Source of the DNA: Pomphorhynchus laevis
Taxonomy: Eukaryota > Acanthocephala > Palaeacanthocephala > Echinorhynchida > Pomphorhynchidae
Direction of reading: 5' to 3'
NCBI GenBank assembly: GCA_012934845.2
Contig: WNNJ02002988.1
Location: 1-64,000, forward strand
Length of the DNA stretch: 64,000 bases
In this document: piece by piece, positions 1-14,300 of the stretch
Numbering within the stretch: the stretch's first letter is position 1
How the letters are laid out: each line of letters begins with the position of its first letter
Position numbers and translations under genes: made by a program
Notes under the pieces: generated by a model
The model's input: the letters and a program-made list of their open reading frames with translations, nothing else
Databases searched by the model: none
What the model was told of the DNA's origin: nothing

Positions 1-535
1 GTTGTGCTACAAAGATACACACCAGTTGGCTACTGGATAGTACAATGTAGCACTACGATGCACTGCTGCTATGCATCACTATCAATAAATTTCCTCAGAA
101 TGGAAATACTATTGTTCGTGGAATCATTTGATATCAGGGCGTCAGCACCACGAAATAAATTCAACAGTGAAATTGTCGCAAATGACAAAATCACCGTTTC
201 GAGCTAGTTGGCTCTCATCAGTAGCTTGTACTCCCCACAACTGGATTGAAGTTGGGAGTAAAGCTATACGGTGATTTGAAACAACAAAGGCTCCTTGTTC
301 CCTTGCAAAGACTGGGGTTTGCAACTGCAAATATTTACCCGTCTGCATTAAGCGCTGGAGAACCAAGCGCGTTGTGCTACAAAGATACACACCAGTTGGC
401 TACTGGATAGTACAATGTAGACGGTGACTTTGTCATTTGCGACAATTTCACTGTTGAATTTATTTCGTGGTGCTGACGCCCTGATATCAAATGATTCCAC
501 GAACAATAGTATTTCCATTTGAGGAAATTTATATA
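1..535 (-). repeat. Family-A tandem repeat unit with an inverted tail
   Basis: A unit of about 370 bp runs from 1; its first 49 bases recur at 371-419, showing tandem arrangement. At about 421 the sequence flips and 421-535 is the reverse complement of roughly 80-190. A matching plus-oriented tandem pair with a 368-bp period lies at 12540-13035. No protein frame is conserved. The unit carries a hammerhead-like core at 197-221. Length, tandem layout and ribozyme-like core resemble Penelope terminal repeats or retrozymes; I see no RT attached. It lies in calcineurin intron 7. Confidence 0.8.
197..221 (-). ncRNA. Hammerhead-ribozyme-like core (family A, copy 1)
   Basis: On the minus strand: CTGATGA, stem GAGC, loop CAACTA, stem GCTC, then GAAA. 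This is the canonical catalytic-core order with a perfect 4-bp stem II. The loop is close to that of the schistosome satellite hammerhead as I remember it. Stem III is weak here and stem I is not convincing, so activity is inference. Confidence 0.55.
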
Positions 536-627
536 TATAAATATATATATAATAGTAGTCCACGGATGTGCTGAGTAGACAACGGTCTAAGATTTCTTAC
601 GAAATTCGGCATTTATACTAAATGGTG

Positions 628-945
628 TTGCTTGATAGACTTGACTTTTGTAGTATATAGACTTGATAGACTTTTTTGCTTGATAGACTTTTTTAGTGTA
701 TATATAAGTGTTTGAATCGAGCATGTTCTTTAGCCGTGACTTCTAACGGCGTGTGATAGTTCATCTTACTGACGATGGCTGCCGGCTATCACATGACCGT
801 CTAGGAGTGACGAAAGTTTGCAGGCTAAAGAATATGCTCGATTCAAACACTTATACAAACATATGGAAAGAATTGCTAATCGCAATCTCGAGCAATACCG
901 ATTCAAATGAAACTTATTATATATATCGTTCGCAATTGTGGGAAC
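628..945 (+). repeat. Family-C repeat fragment with hairpin
   Basis: Four copies of a TTGATAGACTT-like word (about 628-690) lead into an inverted repeat, in which 702-738 is complementary to about 816-850. The block around 745-940 is about 90% like the repeats at 33943-34126, 34301-34480 and 34550-34740. Confidence 0.7.
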
Positions 946-1019
946 CATCGACCGGGATCTGTATTAGACCAAGTTTATATTGTAAATTGAGTAGAAAACC
1001 GGTTTTTTTTCTCAAGTTA

Positions 1020-1790
1020 ATATATATTGTTACGCCTGTCCTAGAACACCAAACGGTGTACTCGTAAATAAATCACTGTTTTCCTCATGAGGAGGCATAA
1101 ACACCAGGCAGCATTCTATATATCCTCATCAGACCAAGAAATAGAACCGAATTATTCTCGCAATATTCAAAGTCGCTACGTATGCCCAGTATCCAATGTG
1201 CGACGACAAACTTCCACAACGGTAGACGCATCTCACTCTAACGGAACTGATCAGTACCGTGACTTTAATAATCATCCATAGGCACCTTAACACACGCTTA
1301 AACAATGTTTAAAGCTCGAAAAACAGATCTACCCTTTATCTGAATCATCAGGGATAATTTAGCATAAGCTTTGTGCATGGCAGTGCATATTGCAGTTTAA
1401 TCATACATCGTCACACGTAGGATGACTGGGCATACGTAGCGACTTTGAATATTGCGAGAATAATTCGGTTCTATTTCTTAGTCTGACGGGGATATATAGA
1501 ATTCTGCCTGGTGTTTATGCCTCCTCACGAGGAAAAGATAGTGATTTATTTACGAGTACAATATTTTGTGTCCCAGGGCAGGTGACAAAACAAATTATAT
1601 TTTATATATTTGTACACTTTAAAGTGTCCCTGTTAAACAGCATTTCTATAAAAAGGAATTTAGTGTCTTTCACTGCCATGCACAGAGCTTATGCTAAATT
1701 ATCTCTGATGATTCGGATTAGGGGTAGTTCTGGTTTTCGAGCTTTAACATTGTTTAAATGTGTGTTAAGATGCCTATGGATGATTATATA
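1020..1790. repeat. Family-B repeat, inverted pair
   Basis: About 1020-1400 is a minus-oriented unit and 1403-1790 a plus-oriented unit of the same repeat found in tandem at 37466-38055. The two halves share inverted blocks, for example 1085-1195 against 1430-1535. The hammerhead-like core of this family is decayed here (CTGATCA instead of CTGATGA). Confidence 0.7.
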
Positions 1791-2236
1791 TCTGATTTTA
1801 ATATATATAAGACAATCACTTTTTGACATGAAGGCATTCATAGTACATGAAACATGTATATATCAACATTATCTCAATTCATCACGTAAACTTCTATTAC
1901 ACCCCAATCTATCAGAACCAAATTCTTCAGAAGATACTTACTAAAAATACAACAATTTGTATATAAATTGAAACGTTTGTTAGTTTAAGTTCAATTAAAA
2001 AATTTAAAATATAAAAGGCATTTTTTAAAATTAAAACAGTATTAAAACACATTATTTACATTACATAAAATACATTTATTTATGCTTATTTGAATTAAAA
2101 ACTTATATAAAACGCAATTAAAAGCACACTACATGTGCACAGAGTTACGTATTGTGAAAGCTATGCATAACCGTAATTTTTCACTTGAGATTTTGACTTT
2201 AAAAGCAAACAACAACATTACAGCTTTAAAACATAC

Positions 2237-2314
2237 CCTGAATCCTGCGCTTCGTGAGCACGAATAAGTGAAAGCAAGTGATTGTTGTGGAGAAATTGGC
2301 AGCATGCCGAATAA
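2237..2314 (-). CDS. CanA: Calcineurin A exon 7 (RAHEAQ motif)
   Basis: A 78-nt exon found from the RAHEAQ motif. Encodes (S)[17 protein letters not shown] and RAHEAQDSG, with the last metal-ligand His. The acceptor is TTTAAG/T and the donor TCAGG/GTATGT. The next exon (YRMYRK region) was not seen below 2237, where only repeats were found. Confidence 0.93.
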
Positions 2315-5300
2315 CTTAAACAAAATGTAAGAATATTAGATACAAAGAATTATCCCTAGTATTACTCGTTTATAGTTATGAAATTGTAGTAAATATGTTT
2401 AATTACTGCATGTTTGCACTTTAAAATGCTCCAAACATTGTAAATAAATAGTGACGTATATAACTAACAAGATAGTAACATAAAATTGTTACATTAAATC
2501 AAACAAAGCAATTTCAGAGTGACTTGTTAAAATTAAATAAATTGGTTTTTAGAATGTAAAATTAACAATATCTTAAACGATGATCATATATAAAGGATAT
2601 ACTAATGTTGTAAATTAACATTAAAAGCCAACATTATAGATTATAGCAAACATATAAATATCGTTTTGCTAATATATTGTTTTTTAAACACCGACATATT
2701 GCTGTTTAAACATATGCATTTGAACGCATTTACATCTCCTATGTTATCTATTATCTTAGGTCGTTCGGCATACATGCGAGAATTGTTAACAGGGTGGAAA
2801 TACTGCTGTACACCAAGCGAGTCTTTTATGAAGATTACCCTGATGATCGACAGTTCTACCCTATTACAGGTGTGCCTAAAAGTTCCCCACTTTCTCCTAT
2901 CTTATATCTTGCTGATTCTATCGTAATTTTTAAGACATTGTATATGCTGATGATACCACAGCCCTTTTCTCTGGACGCAAGTGCATAGATGTTGTCTCAG
3001 ACATCAGCCGCTTCTATTTAAGATTAAAAGACCACTTATCTACGTCCAATTTTATTCCAAACTCATCTAAATCGCAGTTGATTGTATTTAATGGCGCCAC
3101 TTCGACAAAGAAAAAAGTAAAATGACTAGCGATCTCAGCTCTCTCTTCTATAATGAACAATAAACCACTCCCTACCTTTACACATCGAGTAAAATACATG
3201 AAGTGTACCATTACGGTTAAGTGGTCGACCAGACCAGACTTGATTATAATCAAAAGTGTAATGAAGAAAGCTAAATGGGCCCTGAAACGAGCCCAGCATT
3301 TGTCATTAAGTGAGAAAGCTCAGGTACGCCTCTGGGGTACATGGGAATTCTCGGGATTAGTCTTCTTTTCTAGAGAACGTCCCACTGAGCAAAGACCTAG
3401 GTTTCTTAAGCTCCTCGTCTTGAGGTTACCCATCATAGTACGCTTCGACTGGACCCTCATGTGTGTGAGACCCTGAATGGTTAAGACAGAATGAGGCGCA
3501 CTGGTGTAAGCTGGAAGGATTTGAGCTCCCTTGTCTGTCACTATAATAAGACGACATATAGGCAAGATTATAGACATTTTATAACATTTTGTTCCATTTT
3601 CACAATGTTATCCCCATATTTATGCATGGAATTTTTGTATTTAATAAAATCCTTTGTTTGTTTTGTTAAATCACGTTGTACAAACACTAAAAAGATGTAG
3701 TATTTCAACATCATTTCTTTTATACTCTATGATATGTCGAAAATTTAAAAGAGCCCTTTTTAAATACAATCTTATTGTCAATAGTATTATCCACATCTCA
3801 AGAGGAAAATCTCAAAAACAAATTCGGAAAGAGCAATTTATAAGTGACTGAACACAAAAATAGTGTATCATCACTATTTTTGTTCTGACCAAAAAATTTC
3901 GTCAGAACACAAAAATAGTGTATCATCAAATAAAATATTAATATGGCTAAACTTGTACCGTTTCTTCCAGATTTATTATACAAATTTCACTACTTACTAA
4001 AAAATTAATTAATCGCTTCTTATTTATTCAATATTTCAGTAAATACTTAATAAATATTAAATACAATTATATTGTCATTATAAATATTCGTATGATTTTT
4101 TTTTCCTGTTAACATCGACAGCTGTTGAAATATTGTAGAATACTTATATATTCAAAACTACGAAAATGGCAATCTTCTTGATATCAATAGATTGAAGTAT
4201 ATTTCATTATCTCTTTCCTTGTAGCCAAGACAAATTTCCAAGAAAGTGTGAAACTAAATTACAAATACAAATCACATTGTCATAATACAAGGAAGGTGAG
4301 CATTTATATATGTCTTGTGTTCGAAGAGTGTTTACTGACAAATATGTTTACCGATAATTTTTTATTATTTTGTTATTTTAGTGATTAGTTACTGAGATAA
4401 CAAAAGATTACAATTTCCTAATGTCCACAGTTAGGACACAGTAGCTAAAAATAGACTTTAAATTGTATTTACCATTGTATTACCAAAGAATTATTAAATT
4501 GTCTTATCAAAGAATTTGTTCATAATCTTGTGCTTTGAAGAATTAGCTTTAGGTCTTTAATAATTTATCATACTTGTTTTCTTTCTATTCAAGAATAATA
4601 AAACAATATCATCGATACAATACACATTTGTAGAGTATATATGATAGCATAAATATGAGCGACAGCTCACAGGCCAACCAATACAACAAGCAAGTGGTTT
4701 TGCATAATAATCGATGCAAGTAAATTATGCTGGACAGAGTAAAATTTTTATCGTGTCTTAATCAATTGCCGTAGAAGAATAAAGCATAAAGTACTAGTAT
4801 TAGATAATATATATTCTACATAATCTTTGTCAATTCCACTCGTTTAATAATTAAATTAAAAAACGCCGTTTTATTTCCATAAAAACTAAATCCACGTGTT
4901 AGTCAAAATAGTAAAGCTAAAAATCTGTCATCATCATACATTCAATGAAATAAATTTTTCTAATACCGTATTTTTAATACTAACTGCCGTACCTGACCAG
5001 ATTTAATGATTACAATACACTGATGAAGTTGATACCACAATGAGCATCACAAATTAGAAGTTATGTAAAAAATTCAATTTATGTCTAATGTGCAATAACA
5101 GTAAGTTATACAAAATTCTAATTATATAAAACTATAAATTGTAAATGTGTACCTGTAAAAATATGAACATCCTCTAACAGAATTGTGAGAAAAAAGTTCT
5201 TCGTTACGCTCATTTCCGTAGTCATCGACTGGATCTGACCAGATAATATCGCACATCGGTCCGAATGTAGGAGGTTCCCGAAAACGATCTAACTGAAAAT

Positions 5301-8300
5301 TCGTGTACGTAACAACCAACAAAAATAACTTTTTCATCTATTATATATTTAAAATGGTATAATATATATTATATAAAAATATAATATATAGTCTAAATAT
5401 ATTATTTCGTATAATATTAGATATTAGCATTAATGTTACTTTTATTTTTGATAAACGGTACTTAATCTAAGTCAAGAAAAATTGTTAAATTTGTGAGCTT
5501 TATGCGAAAATAATGAAATTAATTATAAGCTAAATAATATGCAATTAATTCTAAAATTTGAATTAATTCAAAAAATTGAATTAATAAATTAGTAAATAAT
5601 AAATTTAAATTAAGAAGCGAATTTTAAAAGATAAAAATTTACAACATCCAAATTTCATATCAACTTTAATGTAAACTTTAAATATAATTATTTACAGTTA
5701 AATATGTTATGCTAACTTTAGAATTTACTATATTATGAATAAAAAATAAATTATAAATCCATATATATTTTAATATATTCATTAATATATAGGTTCATGC
5801 AGAAAAATAGAATTATTTAAATGAATAAGAAGCATATCCAAATAAAGCTAAAAAAGCTATTTACATTAAGCTAAAGGTAAGCAACAACATTATTGTATAA
5901 ATACGAAAATAGCTTTTGCTACTAAACAGACGACACATTTAACTTTACAATAAATATTTAATTATAAATATGTACTTAAGCCAGACGGCATGAAAAATAA
6001 TACAATATTGATAATAAGATATTACGTTTCAATGAAATATGTAAATACATTATTCTTTTTTATATTCATTTTTATAATTCAATAAACTGATATTTTTAGA
6101 ATAAAATTATACAAATTGTTATTAAATTTATAAATCGACAAATATATAATTTATATTTTATGATAAAATAATAATCAACAGACTTGTTAAGAAATATTAT
6201 AACGAATATATTACATGGTTTAGTATTTATCTGGCCGCATTGAGGTTATATTTATTGTTTAAAAGAGTCAACAACTGATAGACAGAGTTTATCAGTAAGT
6301 AAAATCAGCGTTAGTAAAATTAATTAATCTTATATTCGCAAAAAAAGATATACATATATATGTTATAATAATTATAACGCCTATCTAACAAAAATTAAAC
6401 CATCAAATAAATATAAATATATGGATAAAATTGAATTAATAGAATCCTTAAATATTTTGATAAATCAAAATTATTTAAAAGTAGGGACATCTATATTTAG
6501 ACAAGTAAAATGTGTTCCAATGGGTGGTAATAGTAGCCCAATTATAGCTGACTTGTTTTTAAGCTTTATAGAATATGAATTTGTTCATAACTGTGTAAAA
6601 ACTAAATCTAAACAATATAAATATATGAAATATATGTTTCGATACATTGATGATATATGTGTATTTAATTCTAATAATTTTTATTCAATTAGTGAGCACA
6701 TTTATCCAGAAAGCCTTATTCTTAACAAAACCAATATTAATGATAAAGAAGGTGTATATCTAGATATGAACATTAAATTAACTAAAACTACTATTAATTT
6801 ATATCGTAAAGATGACATATTCAAATTTACAAGAAACATTTTTGCATGAGCATTCATGCATACCATATAATATAAAATATAATACATTAAATAATGAAAT
6901 ATTAAGAATTGCAACAATAGCCAATGATATTTGTATTCTTCAAAATCATTTAAATAATTTAATAGATACATATTTTAAACAAGGTTACTATAAAAATAAC
7001 ATCAAGCAGAAAATAGTAAAATATATAAATCAACACAATAATATAAAGAATAAATTTAAACTCTTAAGTGGCAAATTTTTATTGATGGATAATAAATAAT
7101 ATACTTAGTATTAGAATAAGATACTAGATAGTTTTATCAGAGGAAATACATCATTAGCATGTATTTGGCCCCGCTGCTGTTGGGTAGAGGAGCTAGGTGC
7201 CGAAACCTGATAGCATAGCAGTTCCGCCTGATGACCTCTTATTCTTATTCTGATACAACGTCTGTTATTTATTAGTCAATTCATAAAAATGACGTTTATT
7301 TTAAATTTCAATTTTTTATTTTAACTTGATATAAATAATAAAAAATCTAAAAACAATTATTAATTTTATTATTTAATTATTAAATTTTGATTTAGCATTA
7401 TTATGTTTTGTTTAGTTTATAATTATATTAAATACGTAGACTCAGTTAGCTGATTTGATTACTTAAAATTTTCTAAATGTACTTTAATACGCAATGGATA
7501 TCTCATCTGATATCATAATTACATAATTATTTTTTAATTATTGCATTAATTATGGTTAATCATTGATTAACTAAAATTTGTAACTATTGGCTAATTAGTT
7601 TATACTACAGGTATCGATTCAAATTACTAATTCGATTTCTCTAAGTAAAAATATGGACATATGAAAAAATGATTTTACAGAAATAAAAATATTTTTATAA
7701 CAAAAAATATTTCATAGATATTTACTGCTGTTTAATTGTTAAATCGATGGGACTTTAACTGTACTATATTAAATATAAAACTAATAAATATTTTTATATA
7801 AATATTTAATATTTTTAATATGTATTTCATGTATTTTTTTTCAATTTTAAAATATATTCAACTTCCAAAATTGTAAAAAATGTCTTCATGGGAAACTTTG
7901 CCCTGCATGTAAAATAATAAATATTCAAATAGAACTTTAGTATTTTTTTGCTACAGCGATAATAATTGTAAAAATAGCAGAATGAGCATTACATGAAAAA
8001 TTAATGAAATTTAAGTTAGGAGCTTTCTTGTGTACCTTTCTAATATCATCCAATGTGTGAATCTCTGGAGATAATCCACCATGAAGGCAAAGAAATTGAC
8101 CATTCATTAAAGCGGCTAACGGTAAACAATCAAACGCATTCATACATGCATCGTAAATTTCTTCACTGTACTTGATATTACCTATAGAGAAGATTATTTA
8201 ATGTCATTAATTTAGTTTATGAAATTATATTTTCAGAATGTACAAATGTAAGTAAAATACCAAATTTGAATTCGAATACCAAATATATAAATATAGTAAA

Positions 8301-11300
8301 AATACAAAATATTTGAAAATACCAAATATTGAATTATTAAATAATAACTACAATTTTCTGTGGATAGAAAGTGTATAAAATTAATGACAAAGTTCGAAGC
8401 ATACATTGGTTGCTAGAAAAATATTACATTAATAGAGATGTGATGTATTCGCTATTTTAAGCTTCCAATGCCAGAACATTATCATGAATAATAAAGTGTC
8501 AGAAACTGGTACTGCGTATATATCGGGAAAATACAGTTTTCGTTTATGACTGTCCGATTCCGTGTGGCGTTTCAAAAATGATAAACGATTTTAGTAAAGT
8601 GACTGTTTAATTTAATTTACAATTTAAATTTCCTATCACGTTTCAGAAATTACAAATCAGTCGTTTTCAATAATATATTTGCAGTGTCAATTAACCATCT
8701 TGACAAATCGTCACAGAGTAGTAATAACAATAAGTTATGTAACTTCAATTTATAGATACGCTACCATCAAACTAGCACTAATTTGAAGTGTGAAAAAATA
8801 TAATGTCTCACTGTTCTCCAATTGATAAAAAGCTAATGCATTGGAAACTATAGATACCTTCAATTAGTATCATATAAATCAATGCTATTATAAACTTAGT
8901 TTAAAGTTTAACCAATAAAAAATTGAAAATTGTTCATAGTTTTGCAGACTATATTCACTTAAAAATTAAGTAATTTGCTGTAACTTAAAGAACATGGCTT
9001 TTAAATTACCCAATTATTAAATGAACAGTGAAAATAAAAACTTACGTAAAATTGTTTGAGTTAATTATCGAAATAGATAACTACCAATAAGAACAATAAG
9101 TTTAGATTTCTGAATTGCTTAAATTTGAAGTTGGCCTTATATGATCATGGTACATACAAGCATAAGAAGGATAAAATGTTGTATTCGTAAAAGTTAGACT
9201 CGTGTTTGATATGTAATAAAATGTGTAAATACGATATTTTTATCTAGAAATTATATTTTCTCGGTAATATGACATTTGTCAAGAGTTATATTATTATCTT
9301 TGTATATTCACATATACAATTTTATATAGTTAGTATATTTATGTATTATTTACGATAAGTAAACATTATTGTTTATGTTAAGCATAAACAATATTTATAC
9401 TGAATCTATGATGAGAAAAACTGCACAAATTTAGTAGAATTATGTATATTATTACAGGAACGAAAAAGCAGAAAATATCCTTTATTTGATAAAAATTCTA
9501 TATTTCGATAGCTCCTGCTATCATCATCAGAATTACAATAAAATGTTTCACAATTTGTTTTCCCCGTGTTTGCAACATTTATACAAAAGTACAAGCATTG
9601 ATGTGCCCCGCATTTCTACTTAAAAGAAAATACCTAGAAACAAAACAGTCATACACTAAAATTTTACATACATTTTAAAACAAAAAAATAAAAAAAAACA
9701 GAATCATAAAACAAAATAAAATTTAAATTATAACATAAGTGAAAAAACATACGAATTTAATGATAAAAATAATGTAATATATAGTAATAAAATTATAATT
9801 TAAACCAAACCAAAACAAAATAATAATACAATAAGAAAACAAACGAATTGAAAAATTAAAATAATGTAATATTGGAATAATTAATTGTAATTTAATTAAA
9901 GGTTATAATCGGATTTATTATAAAGCATTAAATTAGGTTCTTTTTTAATAAAATACGCTTCTTGAATAATTCGAGATAACAAGTTACTTTCAAATGATAA
10001 AATAGATGCATTTTCAAAATCAACGGAATGATTCAAACTAACAAAATGCTAAGCAACAGCACCTTTGTTAGTTTGAATCATTCCGTTGATTTTGAAAATG
10101 CATCTATTTTATCATTTGAAAGTAACTTGTTATCTCGAATTATTCAAGAAGCGTATTTTATTAAAAAAGAACCTAATTTAATGCTTTATAATAAATCCGA
10201 TTATAACCTTTAATTAAATTACAATTAATTATTCCAATATTACATTATTTTAATTTTTCAATTCGTTTGTTTTCTTATTGTATTATTATTTTGTTTTGGT
10301 TTGGTTTAAATTATAATTTTATTACTATATATTACATTATTTTTATCATTAAATTCGTATGTTTTTTCACTTATGTTATAATATAAATTTTATTTTGTTT
10401 TATGATTCTGTTTTTTTTATTTTTCTTTGTTTTAAAATGTGTGTAAAATTTTAGTGTATGACTGTTTTGTTTCTAGGTATTTTCTTTTAAGTAGAAATGC
10501 GGGGCACATCAATGCTTGTATTTTTGTATAAATGTTGCAAACACGGGGAAACCAAATTGTGAAACATTTTATTGTAATTCTGATGATGATAGCAGGAGCT
10601 ATCGAAATATAGAATTTTTATCAAATAAAGGATATTTTATGCTTCTTCGTTTCTGTAATAACTATATATTTGAAATTGAAGAAGATTGTGGGTTTAGTAT
10701 TTATTAGTAGAATTATAGTTAATTTGATGATCATCCTATGCATTTCTTTTTTGTCGCTATATTTTATCGAAAACATACATTAAGTTTAATTATTTCAATA
10801 ATAAAACTTAATAAATAAATTATAACAAATTTATTTGTTACAAATAAGTTGTTAACATTTTATTAAAATATTTATTTTGAAAAAATTATTTATTTAAATT
10901 AATATATTTATATTAATTAATAAATTCATTTATGTATTACAAATAAATTGAGAACTTATTATTAAGAATAAATTTATATTACAAAATATTAAATGTTATA
11001 TATGAATATTTAACAATAAACTTTTTTGTTAAATAGATAGATATATTGCTCTAGATAGCGAGCAATACCTATATTAGAGCAATATATTGCTCTAATACCT
11101 TGTTAGGGAATAGGAACCCAAACATTTGTGCCATTGACTATTGTGGCACATGGATCATTTGGTCCGTCGGCCATTAATTTCTATCAGAATTTTGTAAAAG
11201 ACTTGTCTGGGTCACCGGCTTGTTCAGGAAATAAAATAAATATATATTTCATTTTATTGCATATTAAATTTTTGTAATAAAAATTATTTGTTCTTTTTTG

Positions 11301-14300
11301 AAATATAACATGTAGTAATGTTTAAGGGTAAAAAACATTATTTGTATATGGATAAATTTGCATGAAACATTTCTAGTTAATGACGAAAATGTGGAATATC
11401 TGTTTAATATAACATTCTTTAAATTCAATATATAAACTAAAAAAAATATTGAATTAAAAATAAAACTAAGCTAGATAATCTTACATTCCGTTTTAAATGT
11501 AAAGTATTCCGTAAGATGACGGCATTCGTGATTGCCCCGTAACAGAAGAAATGTGGTAGGGTAAAGAATTTTCAGTGCAAATAGGTACAACACGCACTAT
11601 AAATAAGAAGGAAATTAAATCGATTTCATATTCATAAAATCAGTAAAATTGAACAATTTTTTAACTACATGAAAAATGTCAATATTACATTGCTATTTGT
11701 TTTCTATTCATAATAGAACACAAATAAATGGATATAATCGTAAGAGATGACTATTTGGTAAAACAGTGTATAATGAGTAACATGGAATTATAAAAAACAT
11801 TTATATAGAAAACATTATATATCGAAATTAATTATAGAAAACATTTTTATAGAAATTAATTATAAAAATCATTATATAATTATGTAATTATAAAATTACA
11901 TAATTATTGAGAATTAATGATTAGTTAATTAATTCTCACTTATCATTGAGAATTAAATGTCTAGGATCAAACGATGAATAAACGCGAATTCAAAAAGATT
12001 AATTAAAATGCTTAAGTATTTGATAATTTTAATGATCTTGAAAAAATCATAAGGTGTCATTAATAAACTAATCTCATTGTTTTAGTCAGCGTATAAACTT
12101 TAAAAAGGATATTTGATAGAAGGAATAAAATTATAAAGATGTAAACTCTGTTTGTAAATAACTTGATAAAAATTTGAAGGTATTCGCGTAACAGGCAATA
12201 TATATTAGCAGAATGTAACAAGATACACAGCCTTTCTATTAGTTCGATTTGTATAAATGTAATTAGATTTATAATAAATTTAAAACAGTAATAAAAGTCG
12301 GACGCTGATTTTGCTATGTTATAAAATACACGACGTTTATTCAAATTAAAAAGTGGATATTATCGTTTTTTGTATTTCCAGACTAATCTTTCGGGCTTGT
12401 CGAAGGATCAAGTAAAACTGAGAAACCATAAATTGATTGATCCGACAAAGAATTACACAAATTCATTTAGCATAAAATACTAAGCATTCGCTTTTTCATA
12501 AAATAGATTTTCTTAGACTTACTACATTCTTTATTTAGTTTCTCCAAACTTCAATCCAGTTGTGGGGAGTACAGGCTACTGATGAGAACCAACTAGTTCG
12601 AAATGGTGACTTTGCCATTTGCGACAATTTCACTGTTGAAATTCTTTCGTGGTGCTGACACCCTGATATCAAATGATTCCACGAACAATAGTATTTCCAT
12701 GTGAGGAAATTTATTGATAGTGATGCATAGCAGCAGTGCATCGTAGTGCAGCATTGTATTATCCAGTAGTCAACTGGTGTGTATCTTGTTGCACCACGCG
12801 CTTGGTTCTCCAGCGCTTAATGCAGACGGGTGAATACTTGCAGTCGCAAACCCCAGTCTTAGCAAGGGAACAAGGGACTTTTATTGTTTTAAATCACCAC
12901 ATAGCCTTTCTCCCAACTTCAATCCAGTTGTGGGGAGTACGGGCTACTGATGAGAACCAACTAGTTCGAAATGGTAACTTTGCCATTTGCGACAATTTCA
13001 CTGTTGAATTTATTTCGTAGTACTGACACCCTGATATCTTTATTTAGTGTGTTTAATTCTTAGTTTACTATTGTTTAACTTTTTCTAGCTTATCCAAAAA
13101 GACTAATGTGATTCGTATGACGTTTAGCTCGGAAATGATAATAATCACCTCTGATAAAATTAAATATCAGCACATGAAGAAATTCAGATATGCTTGGTTA
13201 AGAACTCTTTAATATGGTATATATTCAATTTCCATTTATATCGTTAAATGAAAAATTAATAAATCCGGTTTCGTATAAAATTACATTCGTGCACCAACCT
13301 ATGTTAATTTTAAACCGCATTTAATTCACACGAGAAACAACAATAATTTATTTATTAACGTTTCGACGATAAATCAATGTTGCAGGGGAGGGTGCAGGGC
13401 AATAAGCCTAACTACAATTTATAAATACCGAACGATTGCAAGATTTCTGAACGTCTTTGAATTCTTTCCGAGTTGTACTTACTTATGTCTGATAGTTTTC
13501 AATGTTAATATAATTTTTTCTTTGAAAGGGATACTAAAATTTGCCAAAACGTTGATACATAAATCATTGTTGTTTCTCATGTGATATAATGCTATTTAAA
13601 ACTAAAATCAAGTTTCATTTATATAATATTACGCTTGTTAAAGTTTTTTATTTATACTTCACTAATATGACTAATCTGAGTCTACAATCAATAAAATTAA
13701 TAACTACGAGTAGTAAATAAAGTATAAATCATGAGTACCACATTAGCAAAACCCAAAATTAGTAAAAAGTTAGCATACAACAATACAAACAGTAAAGCTA
13801 ATTATTTAGATGTGCAATCGTTCAGCTAAATTTCTAGGTAACAAAATCTAAATAGCTAGTGCTTGATAAAGTTGTGAGTTCATCAATTTATTTTGAAAAC
13901 AATGTCAATTGCACAAATTTAAATGCAATGACTTTGATTAATGAAATAGTGGTTGAATACTTCATCTTACTATAAAGAAATATAATAAAAGACAGTAAAA
14001 ATTAATACAAAAATGCCTACCACCTACTTCGATACTGAAGTACCCGCGATCAACATAATCACCCAGGAATAAATATTTTGTATCAACAGGAGACCCACCA
14101 ACTTCAAACAATTTCATGACATCGAAAAACTGTCCGTGTACATCACCACATACTGAATAGAATAGAAAATAAAAACAGCTTTACATATTGGCAATTTTAC
14201 TTTATTTTATAATATGTTATACACAAAATCCACGCTTTTGTTGAAAATTGAAGACAAAGTAGAGGAAAATCAAAGATTCAGAATACAACAACAATTATAT

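Larger units (their letters stand above)
9443..10672. repeat. 1.2-kb near-perfect palindrome made of two PLE 3' ends
   Basis: 9443-10045 and about 10064-10672 are reverse complements with few mismatches, separated by about 18 bp. Reading outward on the plus strand, the right arm encodes [20 protein letters not shown] and [11 protein letters not shown] (10052-10213), which resembles the extreme C-terminus of PLE GIY-YIG proteins. The left arm encodes the same on the minus strand. Both arms end outward with a ribozyme-like hairpin. It therefore looks like two 5'-truncated PLE copies joined head to head, within calcineurin intron 4. Confidence 0.85.
12540..13035 (+). repeat. Family-A tandem repeat, about 1.35 units
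   Basis: The block starting CTTCAATCCAGTTGTGGGG at about 12549 recurs at about 12917, a period of 368 bp. Homologous to 1-420 in opposite orientation. Each unit start carries a hammerhead-like core. No protein is conserved between copies. Confidence 0.85.

Noticed and set aside
745-820. Family C reads CTGACGA...GTGACGAAAG, a possible third hammerhead family
   Set aside because: The bases directly after CTGACGA and before GAAA do not pair, and other copies read GAGAG instead of GAAAG (34640). A GTGTGATAG/CTATCACA hairpin explains the structure better.
7120-7240. GC-rich patch as a tRNA gene
   Set aside because: No B box (GGTTCGAAT-like) at proper spacing and no acceptor stem could be paired.
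8200-14020. Calcineurin gene thought to lack the GNHE exon, suggesting a pseudogene
   Set aside because: The exon was found at 11485-11596 with correct splice sites and phase.
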